Shown here piece after piece: positions 1 to 7,474 of a stretch of DNA of 64,000 nucleotides. Each line of letters opens with the position of its first letter. Position 1 is the stretch's first letter. The notes under the pieces were generated by a model. The model worked only from the letters and a program-made list of their open reading frames with translations. It had not been told where the DNA came from and searched no databases. This stretch comes from an uncultured Prevotella sp. (lineage in GTDB: Bacteria > Bacteroidota > Bacteroidia > Bacteroidales > Bacteroidaceae). The position numbers were made by a program, and so were the translations under genes. Location: positions 9,344-73,343 of the forward strand of contig UQFS01000016.1 of assembly GCA_900540375.1 (NCBI GenBank). The letters run 5' to 3'.

Positions 1-1614
1 CTGCTGACGCTGCTCACTTCCTGCCAGAGCGACTTCCTCAAGGAGTACTCTCAGGACATGAGCCGCGTGCAGACGCCGACGGACCTCAACGAGTTGATGA
101 TGGGCGACTGCCTGCTGCCCTTGGGCTTGGCAAGCATCAGCAACTCTACCTATTATATCGACAATCCCAACTATGCCGTACTGCATTTCATGGGCGATGA
201 ACTGCAGGAAAACATCAGCACGCCGGGACGACCCGACTTCCTGAGGGAGTGTGAGACTTACTTTCCCTTCTTCTGTTGGCAGCAGGACACCTACCGCGAC
301 TACAAAGGAGCCAGCACGATGACCTCTGACGAGGCTAACTACTGGAACCTGACCTATGAGAAGATTGACCGGTGCAACATGGTGATCAGTGCCGGGAAGG
401 ATGTCACCTGCGACAACGATGTCGACCGTACACTGCTGCGCCACGTGATGGGTGAGACTCATTTCCTGCGCGCCACCTATTATTATATGCTCGTCAACCT
501 CTACGGCAAGCCTTACACTCCTCAGACGGTAGCCTCCACGCCCGGCGTGCCCATCAAGGTGAGCGCCAAAGTCGAGGACAAGGAGTTTCAACGCGCGAGT
601 GTCGCTGACGTCTATCAGCAGATTCTCAACGACCTCGACGAGGCAGAGAAAGACCTCAGCGACGTGACCACACCGGGAAACATCTATCATGTGGGACTCG
701 ACGCTGTCTACATCTTCCGCAGTCGCATGGCGTTGTATATGCAGGACTGGAACCAGGCTGCAGACTACGCCAACAAGGCGTTGCAGTTGAACAACTACCT
801 ACAGACGGTGGCTGGTTGGGCGTCGAATACCGACTATCCTATCAGTTCAGCCAACAAGGAAGTGGTTTTCTCCAACGGTGCCAGCTGCTTTGGCAACCTT
901 GTCTTTGCCTATCCCCAACGCAAGAACAGCTCGTGGGATGACCCTTACTCGCCTGCCTTTGAGGTTTCTGACCATCTCGTAAGTCTCTTCTCCGCCAACG
1001 ACGGACGGCGCAAAGCCTATATCACCAATGAGGACGACTTAGGCTATCATCGCTGGTCGTATCATAAAATCAACAACAGCAGCAAGCACTTAGGAACTTA
1101 CAACACCGTCAGCGACGTCTTCTCCCTGCGCACTGCCGAGGCTTATCTCAATCTCGCTGAGGCTGACGCTGAACTCGGCAAAGATGCCGAGGCATGCCAG
1201 TATCTCAACAAACTGCGTGACAGCCGCATTCTCAACAACACGGCTGTCAGCCTCTCCGGCAAAGAGCTCATCACCTTCGTACGTGAGGAACGCGAGCGGG
1301 AGCTCTGTTTCGAAGGCCACAGATGGTTTGACCTGCGCCGTTACAGCGTCGACACGAAGTATCCGCAGACAACTACCATCGAGCACACGTTCTCGACTTA
1401 CACGTATGTTGACTATGAGAATAAGCGGCAGGAGACTTATTACTATCGCCTTCTGCCCAACGACGATGCCTACACGCTCGACATCCCGTACAACGTGCGC
1501 AACTTCCAGAAGTCCATCGGCAGCAACAGCCGTCCGGCCCGTCAGCCGTTCAAGACGGTGGCGGCCAGCGAGGACGGGGACGCAGGCGACGAAAATTCGG
1601 GCAGCGACCGGTAA
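1..1614 (+). CDS. SusD/RagB family outer-membrane lipoprotein, 5' truncated by window edge
   Basis: The reading frame is open from base 1, so the gene starts upstream of the window; an internal ATG at 58 is not the true start. The first visible residues, LLTLLTSCQSDFL, form the end of a lipoprotein signal peptide with a lipobox cysteine, so only a few residues are missing. The rest has RagB/SusD traits: TPR-like helices, FLRATYYYMLVNLYGKPY near residue 155, and the C-terminal FEGHRWFDLRRY motif. SusD proteins sit on the cell surface, bind the ligand and cap a SusC TonB-dependent channel; the SusC gene is presumably just outside on the left. The gene is 37 bp upstream of the next lipoprotein gene in the same direction, so it heads a five-gene operon. 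Ligand unknown. Confidence 0.93.
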   Translation: MLTLLTSCQSDFLKEYSQDMSRVQTPTDLNELMMGDCLLPLGLASISNSTYYIDNPNYAVLHFMGDELQENISTPGRPDFLRECETYFPFFCWQQDTYRDYKGASTMTSDEANYWNLTYEKIDRCNMVISAGKDVTCDNDVDRTLLRHVMGETHFLRATYYYMLVNLYGKPYTPQTVASTPGVPIKVSAKVEDKEFQRASVADVYQQILNDLDEAEKDLSDVTTPGNIYHVGLDAVYIFRSRMALYMQDWNQAADYANKALQLNNYLQTVAGWASNTDYPISSANKEVVFSNGASCFGNLVFAYPQRKNSSWDDPYSPAFEVSDHLVSLFSANDGRRKAYITNEDDLGYHRWSYHKINNSSKHLGTYNTVSDVFSLRTAEAYLNLAEADAELGKDAEACQYLNKLRDSRILNNTAVSLSGKELITFVREERERELCFEGHRWFDLRRYSVDTKYPQTTTIEHTFSTYTYVDYENKRQETYYYRLLPNDDAYTLDIPYNVRNFQKSIGSNSRPARQPFKTVAASEDGDAGDENSGSDR

Positions 1615-1651
1615 TGACAACGATAAGGTAACGTAAACACTGCAATAAACT

Positions 1652-2533
1652 ATGAGTATCTATAAATATATCTTCCTGGCGCTTCTCGCCCTACCCTTGT
1701 TGGCCTCATGCAGCAACGAGGACGACCTTACGCCCAGCAACGCCGACATCAACGGCTTTGCACCGGAAGCCTCGGACAACAGCCAGACGGCACAGATCCG
1801 CAACGCATTCTTCAAGGCCACCGGTGCCTACCTGCTCTTCAACGATACGCTCGTCAGCAAGTCCACAAACGGACAGCCGGAACTCTTCGACATCACCTAT
1901 GCCTTGGTAGGATCCGGCTCGGTCAGCTCGCAGAACTATCATTATGCCTACATCACCGAAGCCACCGAACAGCAGAAAGCTGCCGACGCCTTGCAGAAAT
2001 ATCTGACCCGACGTCTCGGCAAGCAGGTGCCCTTCTCCTTCTTGCTCGTCGACGACATCTATTACACCAACTCCAATGGCCGGACGAAGCGCGTGGCCTA
2101 TCTGCTCGGTACACGCGGCTACGTCATCAGCACAGGCAACGGAGAGATGTTCGACAATCCGAAGAGCTACTTCAACGACATGCTCCTCAGCATCGTCATC
2201 GACCGCTTCAACCGGCAGTCCGCCAGCGTGACAGATGCGTTCTATGCTTTCAGCAAGGACCACTACGGCCAGGCTCTGACCGATGACGACAAGGCTGTCG
2301 ACAACGTGGAGCGCGTGTATGGCTTCATGGAGAAATTCGACGGATGGAACGAAGGCGACTATTACCTCCCCTATCAAAGCCGAGATGTCAAGGACTATGT
2401 CTCTGCCGTGCTGACGATGACGCACGAGGAGTTCGCAGCCCAGTATGGCGACTATGCGCTGATGGTAGAGAAATACGACATGATGCGGTCTATCATCACG
2501 GACATGGGATTCAACCTCGATGCGGAGGAGTAA
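1652..2533 (+). CDS. SusD-linked lipoprotein resembling zincin-like (Peptidase_Mx1-type) partners, lacking HExxH
   Basis: A 293-residue protein with a type II signal peptide ending in LLASCSNED, so it is a lipoprotein. The region between residues 25 and 290 looks like the 'putative zinc-binding metallopeptidase' lipoproteins found next to SusCD in Bacteroidota: a segment ending in GRTKRVAYLLGTRGY, a helix, a GDYYLPYQSRDVKDYV stretch, and a tail with THEEFAAQYGDYALMVEKY. The HExxH zinc motif of that family is not visible; the only HE pair, in THEEF, is not followed by H three residues later. I infer a non-catalytic binding or accessory role at the surface. Family assignment is from memory of the C-terminal pattern and is moderate; a plain hypothetical lipoprotein is the alternative. 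Confidence 0.6.
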   Translation: MSIYKYIFLALLALPLLASCSNEDDLTPSNADINGFAPEASDNSQTAQIRNAFFKATGAYLLFNDTLVSKSTNGQPELFDITYALVGSGSVSSQNYHYAYITEATEQQKAADALQKYLTRRLGKQVPFSFLLVDDIYYTNSNGRTKRVAYLLGTRGYVISTGNGEMFDNPKSYFNDMLLSIVIDRFNRQSASVTDAFYAFSKDHYGQALTDDDKAVDNVERVYGFMEKFDGWNEGDYYLPYQSRDVKDYVSAVLTMTHEEFAAQYGDYALMVEKYDMMRSIITDMGFNLDAEE

Positions 2534-2573
2534 ACAAACGGTAAATACTGAGTAAATAGAATCAAAAAGAAAG

Positions 2574-3278
2574 ATGAAAAACGAAAAGAGATATATCCTA
2601 TTCTGGCTGGTAGCGCTGATAGCGGTCTCCACCTTGTTAGGGTCATGCGGCAGCGACGACAACAGTGTGCCTACTGTCACACCAACTGAGACCGGAACCT
2701 TCACCGACGCCGACGGCACTGTCTATCACTGGGTGCGCATCGACACACTCGAATGGATGGTGGAGAACTATCGTGGCGGCACGCCGTGGTATGAGCAGAG
2801 CTATGTGTCTAACGGCTTTGAAGAGGAGTTTGATGTCAGCGACACTAAGGCTGAGGATTCGCTCATTGCCCACAATGGCAACTATCTGACTTGGGAGGAC
2901 GCCAAAGCCCTGGCTCCTAAGGGTTGGAGACTGCCGACAGATGCCGACTACCAAAACTTGGAGCGTGCCTTAGGCATGAGTGCCGCCGACACCTCGAAAG
3001 AAGGATGGCGAGACGGAGCCGCCGAGCTGATGATGCAAAGCGGCTCGGGCACGATGCTGGCTTTTCTGCTCAACGGTCAGCTGTCGTCGTGGTCGACAAT
3101 CCTTGTGGATAAATACCATGTCGGCGACTACGGCTGCTACTGGACGGCAACGCGCGACACGACAAAGACCACCAATGAGTGTGCCTTCATCCGCGTGCTC
3201 TGCGCCGACCTCAACCGCGCGCAGCGTGTGTCCTGCCCCACCAAACTGCGGTGGATGAGCGTCAGGTATGTGAGGTAA
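2574..3278 (+). CDS. FISUMP-domain lipoprotein
   Basis: A 234-residue protein with a lipoprotein signal (STLLGSCGSDD). The body matches the Fibrobacter succinogenes major paralogous domain: TFTDADGTVYHWVRID near residue 42, a W-MVENYRGG stretch, YLTWEDAKALAPKGWRLPT near residue 103-121, GCYWTAT, and a C-terminal SVRYVR. FISUMP domains resemble C-type-lectin-like/sulfatase-modifying folds and are found in surface proteins of Bacteroidota and Fibrobacteres; their ligand is generally unknown. It lies 40 bp after the preceding lipoprotein gene and 12 bp before a thioredoxin-like gene, so it is in the same operon. A surface binding role is inferred. Confidence 0.85.
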   Translation: MKNEKRYILFWLVALIAVSTLLGSCGSDDNSVPTVTPTETGTFTDADGTVYHWVRIDTLEWMVENYRGGTPWYEQSYVSNGFEEEFDVSDTKAEDSLIAHNGNYLTWEDAKALAPKGWRLPTDADYQNLERALGMSAADTSKEGWRDGAAELMMQSGSGTMLAFLLNGQLSSWSTILVDKYHVGDYGCYWTATRDTTKTTNECAFIRVLCADLNRAQRVSCPTKLRWMSVRYVR

Positions 3279-3290
3279 AAACTCTAAATA

Positions 3291-4493
3291 ATGAAAACAA
3301 TGAAAGCTCTTTTATTCCCCTCCCTTCTGCTTTGCGCAGCCACTTCAGCGCTGGCGCAGTCCACAGCAACACTTCGTGGGCACATCAGTGGCTTGAACCA
3401 TAATAATAAGGTGTATCTCGTAGACACCGACACACCCGACCACGCCGTGACGTTGGACAGCGCGGCGATCGCCGACGACGGCAGTTTCTCGCTCCGCCTG
3501 CCACTGAAGAGCCCCCGCATGTGCAGCCTCGCCTTCTATCAGCACCTCGACAAGCCCTTGCGCAATGGTGACACGATACAGCGGCTTGCCCGTCTGCCCA
3601 TCTTCCTCAACGGCAGCGACGACATCACGCTCGCGACCGACACAGCCACCCTCGTGGATGGGCACCGCAGTGATGGAGCCCTTTTGCTTGCTATCAACAT
3701 CCAAGGTGGAGGCAAAACACTGTCGGACTACATGGCTTACCGCCGTTTCATCACCGCATCCGAGGACAGCGCACAGCAGGCCAACTACGCCGAGGCCGAT
3801 GCCTACTTCAAGTTTCTTGGTGACAAGAGTAAGTATCGCGACATCATTCTCCGCAAAGAGCAGACGGTCACTCGCCTCGACTCTCTGAAGACGGCATGGC
3901 TGGAACAGCACGCCACTACAGCCGTCGCAGCTTTCCTGCTCAGCCGACGCTATTACCAGAACTACACCTACCCGGAGGCACTGATGAACCGGTGGATTGC
4001 AGTCTGCACGGCGGATGGTGCGGAAGACACGGCGCGCGCATCATGGCTGAGCCGCAACGCCGACATCGTGCGCAGACAATCCCTCGACATTCCCTTCCAC
4101 GACTTCGAGGCACAGAAAGCTGACGGCTCTGTAGTCGCCCTCTCTGCCCTACGGCAGCCGGGAAAGTTTACGCTTGTAGACTTCTGGGCATCGTGGTGCG
4201 GTCCCTGCCGGGCCGCCATTCCCAAGATCAAGAAGTTCTACGCTGCTCACCGCGACCGTCTGACCGTCGTCAGTGCTTCTGTCGACGAGAAGAAAGACAA
4301 CTGGGCAAAGGCTGTCAAGCAGGAGGCTATGCCCTGGACACAACTGTGGCTCACGGGCAAGAACATGGAGAAAGCTGCCTACGACTACGTCATCAATTCC
4401 ATTCCGCGCCTGGTGCTCATTGCGCCCGACGGCAAGGTGGTGAAGGTGACCTTTGATCCCGAAGAAATCTTCAAGGCAATTTTGGCCCAGTAA
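3291..4493 (+). CDS. TlpA-like thiol:disulfide protein with N-terminal DUF4369
   Basis: A 400-residue exported protein with a Sec signal peptide (cleavage near ALAQ, residue 23). Residues about 25-120 fit DUF4369 (opens with TLRGHISGLNHNNKVYLVD). Residues about 265-400 form a thioredoxin fold with the redox pair C303/C306 in WASWCGPCRAA and a cis-proline strand in INSIPRLVLIAPDG. Such proteins act in the periplasm or at the outer membrane as disulfide reductases or isomerases. It is followed 48 bp later by a paralogue of the same design. Presence of two copies behind a SusD gene suggests the imported or bound ligand, or its partners, carry thiols, but this is inference. Confidence 0.9.
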   Translation: MKTMKALLFPSLLLCAATSALAQSTATLRGHISGLNHNNKVYLVDTDTPDHAVTLDSAAIADDGSFSLRLPLKSPRMCSLAFYQHLDKPLRNGDTIQRLARLPIFLNGSDDITLATDTATLVDGHRSDGALLLAINIQGGGKTLSDYMAYRRFITASEDSAQQANYAEADAYFKFLGDKSKYRDIILRKEQTVTRLDSLKTAWLEQHATTAVAAFLLSRRYYQNYTYPEALMNRWIAVCTADGAEDTARASWLSRNADIVRRQSLDIPFHDFEAQKADGSVVALSALRQPGKFTLVDFWASWCGPCRAAIPKIKKFYAAHRDRLTVVSASVDEKKDNWAKAVKQEAMPWTQLWLTGKNMEKAAYDYVINSIPRLVLIAPDGKVVKVTFDPEEIFKAILAQ

Positions 4494-4541
4494 ACCATGA
4501 GACAAAACAAGAAACGATTAAGAAGAAGAAATAAACAACAG

Positions 4542-5762
4542 ATGAAATCCTTTATTAAGAACATCGCATTACTGTCATACGGGCTGTTTGCCACAGCAAG
4601 TATCCATGCCCAGCAACAAGCCGCTCTGTTTACTATCAAGTCAGACATCCACGGGCTGACCGAAGGGGCTTTGGCTTATGTATTGCCCGCACACTCACGC
4701 GACACACTCGCCGTGGGCAAGGTGTCACAAGGCGCTTTCGTATTGCAAGGCCATGTCGACGCACCGCTGTTAGCAGAACTGCACATCAACACCCGGATAT
4801 ATCCGCTGCCGAAAAATGAGTATATGACCGACCGCATCGTCATGCTCTACCTCGACAACGATTCCTACCAAGTGTCGGCAACACGGTTCGACAGCATTCC
4901 ACTCTCCTACGAGTTGGGATCATCACCCATTCTCCTTGAAAAAAACTACCAAGTAAAAGGCGGACTGGTACAACAACAATATCAGCGATGGCATGATGCA
5001 CTTTGGCCGATGCGACGAAAATCGGCTTTGGCAAGTTTAGAAGCGTGGCGATATGAATATGGCAGATCAGAATATGGCGGTCCGCAACATTCCGATCAAC
5101 AAAAAGCACTGCGCCTGGAAGCTGTCGCCGACTCTCTCAAGAAAGCCTGTGAGCAACAGAGCGACAGCTATGCTTGGGCGCATCCCGACGAGCCCTACTC
5201 GCTCTACCTCTGGTCACAACACCTCGATGACAGGTTCCGATACACTGCCGCTGAACTCGACACGATGGTGGCGCACTTCAGTGGCAACAAAGATGCAAAG
5301 GGCTATGCGGCTTTTCTGAAGGACGTCGCAACCGCACGCCACTATGTCAAAGGCGTACGCTATCAGGACGTCACCCTGCTCACCACCGACGGCAAAGACG
5401 TCAGCTTGTCGAAACTTGTCAATCCCGGTGGCTACACACTGCTCGACTTCTGGGCTTCGTGGTGTGGTCCCTGCCGCGCATCCATACCAATGATGAAGAA
5501 ACTGCATACGGAACGCTCCGCACTGAAAATCATCAGCGTGTCGTGTGATAAGAATCTTGCGGACTGGAAATGCGCCATGCTGGAAGAGAAGATGCCGTGG
5601 ACGCAGGTGGTGCTGTCTCAGGATCCAAAACTCAAAGAGCAGGCTGTCAACGCCTATCATATCCAGTTCATCCCCTCTCTCGTACTCATTGCTCCCGACG
5701 GCACCATCGCCTATGCCGCAGGCAGCGCCCAGGAAATCATCTCACAAATAAAAGCTGAATAA
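4542..5762 (+). CDS. TlpA-like thiol:disulfide protein with N-terminal DUF4369 (second copy)
   Basis: The start at 4542 (MKSFIKNIALLSYG) is chosen because it begins a normal signal peptide ending at HAQQQ; an upstream in-frame ATG at 4497 would add 15 very basic residues ahead of it. Residues about 28-110 resemble DUF4369, a helical middle follows, and residues about 285-406 form a thioredoxin domain with C308/C311 in WASWCGPCRAS and IQFIPSLVLIAPDG. It is clearly homologous to the preceding gene but diverged, so this is an old duplication. It is the last gene of the operon and is followed by a hairpin terminator at 5800-5836. Confidence 0.88.
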   Translation: MKSFIKNIALLSYGLFATASIHAQQQAALFTIKSDIHGLTEGALAYVLPAHSRDTLAVGKVSQGAFVLQGHVDAPLLAELHINTRIYPLPKNEYMTDRIVMLYLDNDSYQVSATRFDSIPLSYELGSSPILLEKNYQVKGGLVQQQYQRWHDALWPMRRKSALASLEAWRYEYGRSEYGGPQHSDQQKALRLEAVADSLKKACEQQSDSYAWAHPDEPYSLYLWSQHLDDRFRYTAAELDTMVAHFSGNKDAKGYAAFLKDVATARHYVKGVRYQDVTLLTTDGKDVSLSKLVNPGGYTLLDFWASWCGPCRASIPMMKKLHTERSALKIISVSCDKNLADWKCAMLEEKMPWTQVVLSQDPKLKEQAVNAYHIQFIPSLVLIAPDGTIAYAAGSAQEIISQIKAE

Positions 5763-5799
5763 CAGTCTACTAACAACTTTTTTCTCTCTCTCAATCCTT

Positions 5800-5836
5800 C
5801 TGGTACGTGCCCGTGACGGGTGTGTACCAGTTTTTT
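5800..5836 (+). terminator. Rho-independent terminator after the thioredoxin genes
   Basis: CTGGTAC (5800-5806) pairs with GTACCAG (5824-5830), with a further GCCCGT/ACGGGT pairing inside, followed by six T. It lies between convergent genes; its T-run overlaps the stop of the minus-strand symporter gene. Confidence 0.85.
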
Positions 5837-7268
5837 ATGCGCTTTGCTCTACCCTTCTTCCCGCCGTCAGCCATAAGCCCACGAAGGTCAGGGCACCATT
5901 GAGCATGAGCAGCTCGTAGCCGAACTGATAATCGAGATACCGGCGGGCAAGGAGGTCTGCGGCAAGACAGAGGAGCGGGGAGGCCACACAGATGTACGGT
6001 ACCCAACGGTCGCGTACACCACGACGCGTGAAGAGGCCGTAGGCAAACAAGCCAAGCAGCGGACCATAGGTATAACCGACCAACATCAGCACGGCCTGCA
6101 ACAGACTGGTGGAGTTGAGACGGGCAAAGACGAGGATAAACGCTATGAAGACCAAGGCGATGAGGACGTGCGTGCGCTTGCGCAACGCCTCATCGTCGGG
6201 ACGGCGGAACAGGTCGACACACACACTCGTCGTCAATGCGGTCAGCGCCGAATCGGCGGAGGAAAAGCAGGCAGCCACGATGCCGATGGAGAAGAGGACG
6301 GTCACCACCGGGCCCAGACGGCCTCCGGCCGTGAAGTCGAGCATCAGCTCATCAGTGTTTTCCGGCAAGGCCATACCCCACCTCTGAGCGAGCATGGCCA
6401 ACAAGACGCCAAGTGCCAACAGCAGGAGGTTGGCCGGAAGGAAGGCGAAGCCATAGGAGCACAGATCCTTCTGTGCCTCGCGCAATGTGCGGCAGGTGAG
6501 ATTTTTCTGCATCATATCCTGGTCGAGACCCGTCATCACCACCACGATGAACACGCCGGAGAGGAACTGCTTCCAGAAGTTCTGCGTCGACCGCCAGTCG
6601 TCGAAGACGAAAATGCGCGAGCGCGCGTCGTGGGCTACGGCCGAGACAGCCTCGGAGAGCGACATGCCGAGTGCCAGCGTGGCGCTGAGGATGATCAGCA
6701 CCAGCGTGGCCAGAATGCAAAGCGTCTGAAACGAATCGGTCCACACAAGTGTGCGGATGCCGCCCCGTCGGGTGTAGAGCCAGATGAGAAGAACGAGCGA
6801 CGACACCGTCACGGCAAACGGCACATGGTAGGCGTCAAGGACAAAACGCTGGAGGATCATGCAGACGACATAGAACTTCACGGCCGAGCCCGTCATCTTG
6901 CCGATGAGAAAAAACGACGCGCCGGTGGTGTAGCTCCTTGCGCCCAGCCGCCCTTGCAGATAGGTGTAGATACTCGTCAGCCTGAGACGGTAGTAAACCG
7001 GCAGCAGCACGAAGGCCACGGCAAAGTAGCCCAGGATATAGCCCATGCACATCTGCAGGTAGGTCATCTGCACGCTGAGCACCATGCCGGGCACGGAGAC
7101 AAACGTCACGCCCGAGATGCTGGCACCGATCATGCCAAAGGCTACCATAGGCCATGGTGAGCTATGACGTGCACTGAAGAAATCACGGTTATCGGCCTTG
7201 CGGCTGGTCAGCCATGACAATCCGAGTAAACAAAGAAAATAAAGAAGGATGGTCGCAATGATAATCAT
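5835..7268 (-). CDS. Sodium:solute symporter family transporter
   Basis: A 477-residue integral membrane protein with about 13 hydrophobic segments and SSS-family features: LTSRKADNRDFFSARHSSPWPMVAFGMIGASISGV at the N-terminus (split here as TSRKADNRDFF and GMIGASISGVTF), GLDQDMMQKNL near residue 250, and SSADSALTALTTS in TM8, the usual sodium-site region. I start it at ATG 7268; the longer frame begins with TTG at 7304, which lies inside the promoter box. It follows the GH66/GH97 locus but has its own promoter and a terminator separates the two. SSS members carry sugars, sialic acid, amino acids or vitamins with Na+. Context favours a sugar released by GH97, but substrate cannot be read from sequence. 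Confidence 0.9.
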   Translation of the reverse strand: MIIIATILLYFLCLLGLSWLTSRKADNRDFFSARHSSPWPMVAFGMIGASISGVTFVSVPGMVLSVQMTYLQMCMGYILGYFAVAFVLLPVYYRLRLTSIYTYLQGRLGARSYTTGASFFLIGKMTGSAVKFYVVCMILQRFVLDAYHVPFAVTVSSLVLLIWLYTRRGGIRTLVWTDSFQTLCILATLVLIILSATLALGMSLSEAVSAVAHDARSRIFVFDDWRSTQNFWKQFLSGVFIVVVMTGLDQDMMQKNLTCRTLREAQKDLCSYGFAFLPANLLLLALGVLLAMLAQRWGMALPENTDELMLDFTAGGRLGPVVTVLFSIGIVAACFSSADSALTALTTSVCVDLFRRPDDEALRKRTHVLIALVFIAFILVFARLNSTSLLQAVLMLVGYTYGPLLGLFAYGLFTRRGVRDRWVPYICVASPLLCLAADLLARRYLDYQFGYELLMLNGALTFVGLWLTAGRRVEQSA

Positions 7269-7301
7269 AGGTGCAAAAGACGGAAGAAAAATAAGAGTAG
7301 C

Positions 7302-7309
7302 CAAAAATA
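7302..7309 (-). promoter_or_regulatory. Promoter -7 box for the symporter gene
   Basis: Reads TATTTTTG on the minus strand (TAnnTTTG consensus), 34 bp before ATG 7268. No good TTTG was seen 19 bp further upstream. It supports the shorter start of the symporter. Confidence 0.5.
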
Positions 7310-7343
7310 GAAGACATATTTAGTGTTTATTAACCTATAAGTA

Positions 7344-7385
7344 GCAAAAAACAAGAACCTCTGCATCCTCACGGACACAGAGGTT
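7344..7385 (-). terminator. Terminator ending the alpha-glucan operon
   Basis: On the minus strand AACCTCTG (7385-7378) pairs with CAGAGGTT (7363-7356), followed by CTTGTTTTTTGC. It lies after the GH97 stop and before the symporter promoter. Confidence 0.75.
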
Positions 7386-7474
7386 AGACTCTCTTCAAAG
7401 CACAAGGAGAAGGAAGTTACACTTTTCGAAAGGAAAGGAACTCTCATCCATGTGCAATGTCGTTATCGATTGTG

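Noticed and set aside
1652..2533. Active zinc peptidase
   Set aside because: The only HE pair (THEEF) is not followed by a histidine at the required position.
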